Virus record (IMG/VR): IMGVR_UViG_3300042335_000096
Coordinates: 1 to 25,945 of that record
Length of the DNA stretch: 25,945 bases
Direction: 5' to 3' (one strand)
Origin: a virus
Below the pieces are notes generated by a model that was not told the origin of the DNA, made no database searches, and worked only from the letters and a program-made list of their open reading frames with translations. A program made the position numbers and the translations under genes. Position 1 is the first letter of the stretch; each line of letters opens with the position of its first letter. Below are positions 1-4,694 of the stretch, piece after piece.

Positions 1-577
1 ACATTTTAAAAATTATATCTTCATCAATCTTTTTTTTCTTTAATATCTCAAATTGTGATTTTATAGAATTTAAAAAATGAATAGGTAATTCTCCAAAATC
101 TGAATTTAAAAAATTTTTACCTTTAAATACAATAACCTTATCCATATCCTTATCTTTATCCGTATCTTTATCTTTATCTTTAATGATTAGGTAATCATTA
201 GGTAATGATTCTATAATGGTTTTAAAATCATTAAATAAATCAGATACATAATTTAATAAGTTATTCATTTTCAATTCTTTAACTACTGATATTACCGCAG
301 GTTTTTTAGTATCTAAAGAAACATATTGAAATTTTATAAACTTTGGAATAAACCAATATGTATTAAAATTTAATAATCTATTATCAAAAATTTTAAATAA
401 TTCATCTTCTGATAAATTAGTATTACACATAAAATTTAATAATTTGATAGATGGCTTGCATATTCCTGCATGATTGCAATTATCCAATAACCATTGCCAA
501 ACTATTCTGTAATCATTACTCAATGATAAATACCAGTCATCTTTCCATTTTTCTGTGTCGGTAAATCGTTTAGCCAT
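1..577 (-). CDS. Phage replication initiator / replisome-organizer-like protein, N-terminal 192 residues (3' end beyond window)
   Basis: The reading frame is open from an ATG at 577 to the left edge, giving 192 residues without a stop. The first ~85 residues (MAKRFTDTEKWKDDWYLSLS at the start, then a WQWLLDN segment) look like the winged-helix N-terminal domain of phage replisome organizers, which bind the phage origin and recruit the helicase loader or helicase. Residues 134-148 are a low-complexity Lys-Asp linker, a common feature of such proteins between the DNA-binding and C-terminal domains. The ATG follows GGAGGTAAT and overlaps the stop of the upstream gene by 8 bases, so translation is probably coupled. 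Its place at the end of a cluster with ERF and DnaA-like genes supports a replication role. Function is inferred from pattern and context; the C-terminal part, which would discriminate between DnaD-like and other types, is not in the window. Confidence 0.6.
   Translation of the reverse strand, partial: MAKRFTDTEKWKDDWYLSLSNDYRIVWQWLLDNCNHAGICKPSIKLLNFMCNTNLSEDELFKIFDNRLLNFNTYWFIPKFIKFQYVSLDTKKPAVISVVKELKMNNLLNYVSDLFNDFKTIIESLPNDYLIIKDKDKDTDKDKDMDKVIVFKGKNFLNSDFGELPIHFLNSIKSQFEILKKKKIDEDIIFKM
137..181 (-). repeat. Imperfect 6-bp tandem repeat (GATAAA-type) encoding a Lys-Asp linker
   Basis: Fifteen codons alternate Lys and Asp (KDKDKDTDKDKDMDK), written on the minus strand as about 7.5 copies of a GAT-AAA hexamer with a few substitutions. 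It is inside the replication gene and keeps frame because the unit is six bases. Such a tract can change length by slippage without destroying the protein. Confidence 0.8.
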
Positions 578-788
578 TATTACCTCCTTCAGATTTTTCA
601 TTTTCCCACATTAATTGATTATACATTTCAAGCTCTTGTAATAAATCTAATAAATCACTTCTTGACAATAAAATTTTTATTTCATTATTATCTTCATGTG
701 TCATTTGTAATAATAAATTATTACCTCGTAATTCTAATTCTAATTTGTTAAATGTTTCTAAACATTCATATTGTTTTATAACTGGCAT
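570..788 (-). CDS. Small hypothetical protein, 72 residues
   Basis: I do not recognise this family. The protein is rich in Leu, Glu and Asn, with a predicted beta-rich first half (KLELELRGNNLLLQM) and an amphipathic helix near the C terminus (SRSDLLDLLQELEMYNQL). No membrane segment or known motif is seen. I chose the ATG at 788; an ATG at 809 would add seven residues (MQTFFYF), and a TTG at 821 is possible. Its stop overlaps the start of the replication gene by 8 bases. It is the first gene downstream of the promoter at 886-918, so it and the replication gene probably form a short transcript of their own as well as being read from upstream. Confidence 0.6.
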   Translation of the reverse strand: MPVIKQYECLETFNKLELELRGNNLLLQMTHEDNNEIKILLSRSDLLDLLQELEMYNQLMWENEKSEGGNNG

Positions 789-846
789 AAAATAAAAAAA
801 GGTCTGCATTGGTAGAAGCAATACAAACCTTTAAAGTTTAAAAATT

Positions 847-880
847 AACTTCGTTGCGGCTTCTACTACGTAACGAAGTT
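847..880 (-). promoter_or_regulatory. 9-bp perfect inverted repeat at the expected transcription start (operator or attenuator hairpin)
   Basis: AACTTCGTT at 847-855 and AACGAAGTT at 872-880 are perfect reverse complements separated by 16 bases. The repeat begins six bases after the -7 box of the promoter at 886-918, so it either overlaps the RNA start as an operator or forms a 5' leader hairpin. On the minus strand the second arm is followed by AATTTTT, which also fits a weak intrinsic terminator or attenuator. The sequence alone does not choose between these. Confidence 0.5.
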
Positions 881-885
881 GTTTA

Positions 886-918
886 CAAATATACAAAACT
901 TAAATTATTCTTTCCAAA
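886..918 (-). promoter_or_regulatory. Bacteroidota-type promoter (TTTG - 21 bp - TATATTTG)
   Basis: On the minus strand TTTG occupies 918-915 and TATATTTG occupies 893-886, with exactly 21 bases between. This matches the established Bacteroidota sigma-AB consensus of a -33 TTTG and a -7 TAnnTTTG spaced 19-21 bp. The -33 box lies within the last codons of the DnaA-like gene. It would drive the 72-residue gene and the replication initiator. Confidence 0.6.
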
Positions 919-1325
919 TAAAACCGATATTTTTTTGATTTCTTTTTATCAGTTTTATAAAATTCATCATCATAACGGAAAAACTTTGAATGCCCATAAA
1001 TGCTTTTGTGCAGCTTAATGTAATGCTCTCGGAAATGTGTATCAAAACACCAGTCTTTGATTTTATTAATACTATTTAATACGGTTGTATGATCACGACC
1101 TCCCAATAAATCGCCTATTTCTTTCAATGTGCATTTAAGATCATAATACAATATATCGCAAATTATGTGCCTTGCTTCAGCGTATTGTTTTTTTCGTGAA
1201 TTACTTATAACCCATCCCACTGAAAGATTTAAATAAGTACATATTTTTTGTATCATTATTTCAGGCGTTGTATCTTTTAACTCTTCGGTATAAAGTTCGC
1301 AACGGCATTTTTCACAATATTTCAT
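900..1325 (-). CDS. Stand-alone DnaA domain IV-like DNA-binding protein, 141 residues
   Basis: Residues ~50-92 match the C-terminal DNA-binding domain of DnaA: a helix (ARHIICDILYYD), a second helix around LKEIGDLLGG, and the DnaA-box recognition signature GGRDHTTV at 75-82. The AAA+ ATPase domains of DnaA are absent. The N terminus has a Cys cluster (C4, C7, C9) that may bind metal. The C terminus is highly basic (KTDKKKSKKYR). The protein probably binds DnaA-box-like sites in the phage origin or controls early transcription. I chose the ATG at 1325 because it overlaps the upstream stop as ATGA and follows GGAGGTAAGC by a normal spacing; an ATG at 1379, also preceded by AGAGGTAAGC, would add 18 residues but overlaps the upstream gene by 58 bases. 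Confidence 0.8.
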   Translation of the reverse strand: MKYCEKCRCELYTEELKDTTPEIMIQKICTYLNLSVGWVISNSRKKQYAEARHIICDILYYDLKCTLKEIGDLLGGRDHTTVLNSINKIKDWCFDTHFREHYIKLHKSIYGHSKFFRYDDEFYKTDKKKSKKYRFYLERII

Positions 1326-1627
1326 AAATTGCTTACCTCCTTTCTCACTTCGTTTCCAGCGTGTTGTTTTTCGTGACATAGCTTACCTCTTAACTCCGGA
1401 TAATCTTCTTGTAACTTTTGCCGGCATCTGCGGATAGATTCAGGGCTTGTAAACTTTCCATCGGCGAAGTCATGTAAAAAATCGAGTGCAGTTGTTTTTA
1501 GTAAATCCTTATTGGATTCATGATAGTAAAAGTTAGCTATTAATCTATTGTCATTATCCCTTAAATGCGGCGATTTAATTAACAAGGCTTTTACTTTGTC
1601 TTTCGTTTGTTTTAGTTTCTTAATCAT
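1322..1627 (-). CDS. Conserved small phage protein (PELRG type), 101 residues
   Basis: The sequence has the pattern I associate with a widespread small phage protein family of unknown biochemical role: an N-terminal LRDNDNRLIANFYY segment, a middle FADGKFTSPESIRRCRQKLQ, and a closing PELRG. The SPESIRRCRQKLQE stretch is helix-like with many basic residues and could contact nucleic acid. The gene sits between small early genes and the DnaA-like protein, and overlaps both neighbours as ATGA (1322-1325 and 1624-1627), which supports both ends. Function remains unknown. Confidence 0.75.
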   Translation of the reverse strand: MIKKLKQTKDKVKALLIKSPHLRDNDNRLIANFYYHESNKDLLKTTALDFLHDFADGKFTSPESIRRCRQKLQEDYPELRGKLCHEKQHAGNEVRKEVSNL

Positions 1628-1770
1628 TGGTATTTTTTTATAAGTTTATTTACTTTGGTTTGTGCTTCGGTAAGATGTTTTTTCTTAACGTAGTAATATC
1701 CCATTACTTTTTTTTCATCTTCGGGTTTTTTTAGCCATGGCTTTGGCTTGAATGGTTTTGATTGGTTCAT
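1624..1770 (-). CDS. Small basic protein, 48 residues, overlapping two neighbours
   Basis: Starting at an ATG at 1770 the frame reads MNQSKPFKPKPWLKKPEDEK and continues to a lysine-rich tail ending LIKKYQ. Its TGA overlaps the next ATG at 1625-1627 as ATGA, which is the junction style used throughout this cluster and the main reason to believe it. It overlaps the 57-residue gene at 1715-1888 by 56 bases in another frame. The protein is very basic with a KPxPWLKKP motif; no family is recognised. It could also begin at the internal ATG at 1704 (26 residues). Confidence 0.55.
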   Translation of the reverse strand: MNQSKPFKPKPWLKKPEDEKKVMGYYYVKKKHLTEAQTKVNKLIKKYQ

Positions 1771-1888
1771 CTGATAAGTCGGTTTGTTTTACAAAAAATT
1801 TGTTGTTGTCATGATCCTGAACTAATAAAAGTTCATTATCGTTTTTAATTATAGACACTCTCGTTCCCATCGTTCCGTATATCCTCAT
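1715..1888 (-). CDS. Small hypothetical protein, 57 residues
   Basis: From the ATG at 1888 the protein reads MRIYGTMGTRVSIIKNDNEL, continues with a likely beta-strand region (LLLVQDHDNNKFFVKQTDLSDEP) and ends with a basic tail AMAKKTRR. I chose this start over the ATG at 1933 because it follows GGAGCA and reduces overlap with the upstream gene from 89 to 44 bases. No family is recognised. It is sandwiched between overlapping small early genes, and its 3' half overlaps the 48-residue gene in another frame. Confidence 0.5.
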   Translation of the reverse strand: MRIYGTMGTRVSIIKNDNELLLVQDHDNNKFFVKQTDLSDEPIKTIQAKAMAKKTRR

Positions 1889-2120
1889 AGTGCTTGCTCC
1901 GATAATATCTTTGTTTAAGTATTTCCAAATCATAAATGTTGCAAAATTTAATGCGTGGATGAATATTTTTTAAAATTAGTTGTTCGATTTCATCGTACAT
2001 AATACACTCACGAAGTTTGTGTAGTGAAACGTTTATAGAATAGTCGGGAAATCTCATTATATTATTTCCCCGAACTCCTATGTAATTAACGATTTTATAA
2101 TCTAATACTGCGTATTTCAT
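1845..2120 (-). CDS. Hypothetical early protein, 91 residues
   Basis: The ATG at 2120 overlaps the stop of the upstream 156-residue gene as ATGA, which fixes the start. The protein contains IMYDEIEQLILKNIHPRIKF and YDLEILKQRYYRSKHYEDIR, both probably helical and mixed-charge; there is no membrane segment or signal peptide. No family is recognised. It belongs to the ERF-DnaA early cluster and is presumably an accessory of replication or host take-over. Confidence 0.6.
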   Translation of the reverse strand: MKYAVLDYKIVNYIGVRGNNIMRFPDYSINVSLHKLRECIMYDEIEQLILKNIHPRIKFCNIYDLEILKQRYYRSKHYEDIRNDGNESVYN

Positions 2121-2587
2121 TTCTTAAGTGTGATTTTATACGTTGAGGTTGATTGTTTTGATGGTGGATAAATCGTACTTAGTTCGCCTGTTTCTTCATT
2201 AATGATGGATAAACCGGACACAGGTACAGTCTTTAAAAACTCTTTTCTGTCCTTTAAATCAGCTTCAACAGATTGTAATTGTTGTTCTAATTTCTGATAG
2301 ATAGGATCGCCGCAATTATCAAAATTGTATTTTACGCCTGTTTCTGCTAATTCTAATTTCGCCGACTGGGTTTCAATTTGCTTTCCGTTTTTAGCAATTT
2401 CATCTCTTACATAGTCGCTGAATTGTTTGCTACTTCTTAATTCTTTAATGAAATTTTCCATAACGGATAGTGCTTCGGCGGCTTCAATAATTTTGCCGTT
2501 TTCGAATATTTCCTGTAAAGATAAATCAGCCATAATCTTAAGTTGCGATTTGCTGATTCCGTTGGTGAGTGTTGGTAGTTGGTACAT
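2117..2587 (-). CDS. ERF-adjacent phage protein with coiled-coil region, 156 residues
   Basis: The protein starts only 2 bases after the ERF stop (TAA-CC-ATG). Residues ~20-60 (LSLQEIFENGKIIEAAEALS onward) and ~65-122 are long charged helices, the second a likely coiled coil (KNGKQIETQSAKLELAE and LEQQLQSVEADLKDRKEFL). The last ~30 residues look extended (SIINEETGELSTIYPP). I do not recognise a catalytic motif. Its position directly after a single-strand annealing protein suggests a partner in recombination, such as the accessory proteins commonly found next to phage annealing proteins, but this is inference from context only. Confidence 0.65.
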   Translation of the reverse strand: MYQLPTLTNGISKSQLKIMADLSLQEIFENGKIIEAAEALSVMENFIKELRSSKQFSDYVRDEIAKNGKQIETQSAKLELAETGVKYNFDNCGDPIYQKLEQQLQSVEADLKDRKEFLKTVPVSGLSIINEETGELSTIYPPSKQSTSTYKITLKK

Positions 2588-2589
2588 GG

Positions 2590-3135
2590 TTATTTGCTTT
2601 GGTTTAGTAATTCGGTTTCTATTTCTTTACTCAACTTATAAGCTGATTTTATTTTTTCTATGGTTGTTGCACCTGACTTTAGTTTGGTTACTGCAGCATC
2701 AAATACTTTGCCCTTATTTAACCATGGCTTATCTTCAGGTTTGTTATTTCCGTAGGTGGCTTTATTGCCGTCGTCATCTTCGTCCTGAACATTTAGATTT
2801 AAAGCAGACACTAAAGCATAGCGTTTTTGGTAAGTAATGCAAGATCCAATACCCTGTGGGTCATTCTTTACTGGTGTCATTGTGTATTCACTCATTAAAA
2901 ACTCACCTGATTCGTGAAGGATTAAAGTAGTTAGCCCATGATCACCGGTAGGAAATTGGCAAACAGTTAACCCGCTTTCGATTAATGGCTCTTTAATGGC
3001 GTCTTGAATATTAGACAGGGTTGCGTAATTAGATTTAAAAAAAGGATTTTTAGCGTCCTTATAAACCTCTCCCATCTTAACATGGAATAAGATTAAGGCT
3101 TTTGCGATGTTGGTGATTGATTCTGATTTTTGCAT
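2590..3135 (-). CDS. erf: ERF-family single-strand DNA annealing protein, 181 residues
   Basis: The protein fits the ERF superfamily closely: an N-terminal helix, the NPFFKSNYATLSNIQDAIKE block near residues 31-50, the GLTVCQFP strand, the HESGEFL strand, then the conserved KNDPQGIGSCITYQKRYALV and QDEDDDGN acidic motif. ERF proteins bind ssDNA as rings and anneal complementary strands in phage recombination and end repair. The C-terminal ~50 residues (KPWLNKGKVFDAAVTKLKSG) are a separate helical tail. The start at 3135 follows the CTAAAACCAAAAGC leader shared with other genes here. Length is usual for the family. The annotation is strong; whether an exonuclease partner exists cannot be seen. 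Confidence 0.93.
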   Translation of the reverse strand: MQKSESITNIAKALILFHVKMGEVYKDAKNPFFKSNYATLSNIQDAIKEPLIESGLTVCQFPTGDHGLTTLILHESGEFLMSEYTMTPVKNDPQGIGSCITYQKRYALVSALNLNVQDEDDDGNKATYGNNKPEDKPWLNKGKVFDAAVTKLKSGATTIEKIKSAYKLSKEIETELLNQSK

Positions 3136-3137
3136 GC

Positions 3138-3164
3138 TTTTGGTTTTAGCTTGTTTAATAATTG
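3138..3164 (-). repeat. 27-bp direct repeat, copy 1 (leader of ERF gene)
   Basis: These 27 bases are identical to 3416-3442. On the minus strand the copy ends in CTAAAACCAAAA and lies immediately before the ERF start codon. A 14-base core (AAACAAGCTAAAAC) recurs a third time near 3782-3795. Confidence 0.85.
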
Positions 3165-3165
3165 A

Positions 3166-3408
3166 TTAAAGTTCAACTAAATAAAAATGTTTTTCTACAA
3201 TGTCTGCAGGTTGACTTGATTCGCTACCTTTTCTAATATCAAATCTTTTTCCGAAAATATCATTAAAATAATTGTCTTTTAAGTGAATAAAATAATATTT
3301 TCTATTTTCAGCCTTTAATATAAAACGCACATCTTTTTTTGATGAATCTGAAATAATATCACCACGCTCAAATATGTGGTTAATTTCATTTGATTTTTTT
3401 GTTTTCAT
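3166..3408 (-). CDS. Hypothetical early protein, 80 residues
   Basis: The protein begins MKTKKSNEINHIFERGDIIS and has an alternating hydrophobic pattern (VRFILKAENRKYYFIHLKDN) that suggests a small beta-barrel-like fold; it ends with EKHFYLVEL. No family or motif is recognised. Its start at 3408 follows the shared AACCAAAAACTAAAT leader. It lies directly upstream of the ERF gene with copy 1 of the 27-bp repeat between them. Confidence 0.6.
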   Translation of the reverse strand: MKTKKSNEINHIFERGDIISDSSKKDVRFILKAENRKYYFIHLKDNYFNDIFGKRFDIRKGSESSQPADIVEKHFYLVEL

Positions 3409-3526
3409 ATTTAGTTTTTGGTTTTAGCTTGTTTAATAATTGGTTGAATTGTTTATCGTTTGCTGCCGAAAGTAAAGCAGCAAACAACTTGCGTTCATCT
3501 TTATTCATTCGCTTGTTTGAAGTCAT
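3386..3526 (-). CDS. Small basic protein, 46 residues, overlapping both neighbours
   Basis: The frame reads MTSNKRMNKDERKLFAALLS and then a helix-rich Gln/Lys segment ending KTKYENKKIK. It fills the gap between 3501 and 3408, overlapping the upstream gene by 26 bases (or 8 bases, as ATGAATAA, if the internal ATG at 3508 is used) and the downstream gene by 23. Its 3' half encodes copy 2 of the 27-bp repeat (QLLNKLKPK). The hydrophobic spacing in the helix looks protein-like. No family is recognised; the 8-base junction favours the 40-residue version. Confidence 0.45.
   Translation of the reverse strand: MTSNKRMNKDERKLFAALLSAANDKQFNQLLNKLKPKTKYENKKIK
3416..3442 (-). repeat. 27-bp direct repeat, copy 2
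   Basis: Identical to 3138-3164 over 27 bases. Here it lies 7 bases before the ATG of the 80-residue gene and within the 46-residue ORF. It may be a copied translation-start leader rather than a protein-coding duplication. Confidence 0.85.
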
Positions 3527-3707
3527 TTTTTAATTTTTCAAGGTTTAAAGAAAGTTTTTCAGCCATCATTTGATCGGTAAAAATACTATCTGATGTAAGA
3601 TGATCGATTGTGATTTTAATCAATCCCTGATAGGCTCCTATGATTTTTGCAAACTTCATACATTTAATAAATTCTTTTTCGTACATGTTTAGGAATACGT
3701 CTGACAT
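3501..3707 (-). CDS. Hypothetical early protein, 68 residues
   Basis: I chose the ATG at 3707 because it follows AAAAACCAAAACT, the leader pattern found before several genes in this cluster; an upstream start at 3752 would add 15 residues of unlikely sequence (PVWRTIFNNPKTKT). The protein is all-helical in appearance: MYEKEFIKCMKFAKIIGAYQ, then DQMMAEKLSLNLEKLKNDF. No signal peptide, membrane segment or known motif is seen, and the family is not recognised. Confidence 0.55.
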   Translation of the reverse strand: MSDVFLNMYEKEFIKCMKFAKIIGAYQGLIKITIDHLTSDSIFTDQMMAEKLSLNLEKLKNDFKQANE

Positions 3708-3726
3708 AGTTTTGGTTTTTGGGTTA

Positions 3727-3798
3727 TTAAATATTGTCCGCCAAACAGGCAAGAAGACAAAAAATGATAATTACAATAATTGTTTTAGCTTGTTTCAT
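3727..3798 (-). CDS. 23-residue hydrophobic peptide with a lipobox-like LLAC
   Basis: An ATG at 3798 overlaps the stop of the upstream gene as ATGA and opens a 23-codon frame ending in TAA-TAA. The peptide begins MKQAKT, has a strongly hydrophobic core (IIVIIIFCLL) and then LLAC followed by LADNI, which has the layout of a bacterial lipoprotein signal with Cys18 as the acylation site. If processed it would leave a six-residue lipopeptide; otherwise it is a single-pass membrane peptide. It may be a chance ORF, but the exact stop-start overlap and double stop favour translation. Confidence 0.35.
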   Translation of the reverse strand: MKQAKTIIVIIIFCLLACLADNI

Positions 3799-4055
3799 AG
3801 TTTTACGATTTCATAAAAGTTAGGAATGTAGTTATTTTCTTTGATGTCATCTGCTTCAAATTCAGATACAATCTTTTCGGCTTCTTCTAATGTAACACAA
3901 TCAACAATAAGATTTCCTGCTTCTCTGTCTCTGATGACATAAGCATCATTAACATACTTTTCTACAATTTGCTCGTTAGTTGAATTGTCAATGTAATAAG
4001 TGTGGTTGTCAATAGTAACGTAAACAACCTGCGGGGTTTTGATTTCAATTTTCAT
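3795..4055 (-). CDS. Hypothetical early protein, 86 residues (first gene of the early cluster)
   Basis: The protein begins MKIEIKTPQVVYVTIDNHTY, with strand-like segments and a final acidic helix (TLEEAEKIVSEFEADDIKEN). It is the first gene after the terminator at 4222-4249 and the promoter-like element at 4094-4101, so it is probably among the first made. Its ATG follows AACCAAAAACTTAAAAC. The family is not recognised; small acidic early proteins often act on host factors, but nothing specific can be claimed. Confidence 0.65.
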   Translation of the reverse strand: MKIEIKTPQVVYVTIDNHTYYIDNSTNEQIVEKYVNDAYVIRDREAGNLIVDCVTLEEAEKIVSEFEADDIKENNYIPNFYEIVKL

Positions 4056-4093
4056 GTTTTAAGTTTTTGGTTATTTGTTTTTGTTTGATAAAT

Positions 4094-4101
4094 CAAAGAT
4101 A
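4094..4101 (-). promoter_or_regulatory. TATCTTTG, a -7 box-like element for the early cluster
   Basis: On the minus strand 4101-4094 reads TATCTTTG, an exact TAnnTTTG match, about 40 bases before the first early start codon. A TTTG lies at 4119-4116, but only 14 bases upstream, shorter than the usual 19-21, so the -33 element is not standard. The 215-base gap 4056-4270 is otherwise A/T tracts (a long T-run/A-run near 4134-4154) plus the terminator of the late operon; I see no gene in it. Confidence 0.4.
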
Positions 4102-4221
4102 TATCTTTTAGGATTCAAAAAAAAATATTTTAGAACTTTTTTTTAAAAAAACTTTTTGCACCCTCTAAAACCATTGATTCTATTGAGTTATTAAAATAAA
4201 AAATATATCAAATTCATGCAC

Positions 4222-4249
4222 AAAAAAGCCGAGTATGGAAATACCCGGC
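4222..4249 (-). terminator. Intrinsic terminator closing the lysis/late operon
   Basis: On the minus strand GCCGGGTAT (4249-4241), loop TTCC, ATACTCGGC (4236-4228) form a 9-bp stem with one G-U pair, followed directly by six T. This is a textbook Rho-independent terminator, 21 bases after the stop of the 81-residue gene. It separates the late transcript from the early cluster. Confidence 0.85.
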
Positions 4250-4270
4250 CAACCAAAACTAAAACAAAAA

Positions 4271-4516
4271 CTATTCTTCTTCATCCTCAAATAGTTCATC
4301 GTACATCTCATTGACGCACTCATCAATTATTCTTAATGATTTTCTAATAATTCTTTTTACTCTTAATGCGTCTGTCTTATTCATCATTCCGGTATCTAAT
4401 CCCTCAACTGCACTTATAGCATTATAAGCGCAACCGATATAGTCCTCACGTGTTGTGAACTCAACTGCCGCCTCTTCTAATTCCTCAAGCTGATCTGATG
4501 TGTTTAAATCATCCAT
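4271..4516 (-). CDS. Acidic hypothetical protein, 81 residues
   Basis: The protein is strongly acidic at both ends (MDDLNTSDQLEELEEAAVEF and DELFEDEEE) with a basic helix in the middle (RVKRIIRKSLRI). It appears entirely helical and has no membrane segment. It is the last gene before the terminator at 4222-4249, and its start overlaps the stop of the 58-residue gene by 8 bases. A DNA-mimic or antagonist role is conceivable from the charge, but no family is recognised and no function is claimed. Confidence 0.65.
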   Translation of the reverse strand: MDDLNTSDQLEELEEAAVEFTTREDYIGCAYNAISAVEGLDTGMMNKTDALRVKRIIRKSLRIIDECVNEMYDELFEDEEE

Positions 4517-4685
4517 TTTTTAATTGTATTAAGTCAGGACGTTCCGAATCAATTTTACGCCCCATTTGTTTAGCATTTAATCTGATTGAATTTAATCTCC
4601 TGTATTTTTTACAAAGGCTTTCTAATATTGCAATCCTTTCTGAAGTTGGAATATACTCTAATAGTTTTTCTATTTCTCTTTTCAT
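4509..4685 (-). CDS. Small helical protein, 58 residues
   Basis: The frame starts at an ATG at 4685, nine bases after the phosphoesterase stop, and reads MKREIEKLLEYIPTSERIAI, then a basic helix (SLCKKYRRLNSIRLNAKQM) and a polar tail (RKIDSERPDLIQLKNG). Its TGA overlaps the ATG of the next gene within ATGGATGA (8 bases). It fills an otherwise empty 178-base gap in the operon with good coding character. No family is recognised. Confidence 0.6.
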   Translation of the reverse strand: MKREIEKLLEYIPTSERIAILESLCKKYRRLNSIRLNAKQMGRKIDSERPDLIQLKNG

Positions 4686-4694
4686 ACTGCAATA

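Noticed and set aside
137-181. CRISPR-like or iteron-like repeat array
   Set aside because: The units are six bases, contiguous and in frame with an open gene; there are no spacers, so it is a coding low-complexity tract rather than a CRISPR array or clear origin iterons.
2427-2837. 136-codon plus-strand ORF opposite the ERF region
   Set aside because: It is fully antisense to two well-supported minus-strand genes, is rich in Leu/Cys/Phe as expected from a shadow frame, and has no promoter or neighbour on the plus strand.
4094-4119. Complete TTTG/TAnnTTTG promoter before the early cluster
   Set aside because: Only the -7 box is exact; the nearest TTTG is 14 bases away instead of 19-21, so I list only the -7-like element at low confidence.
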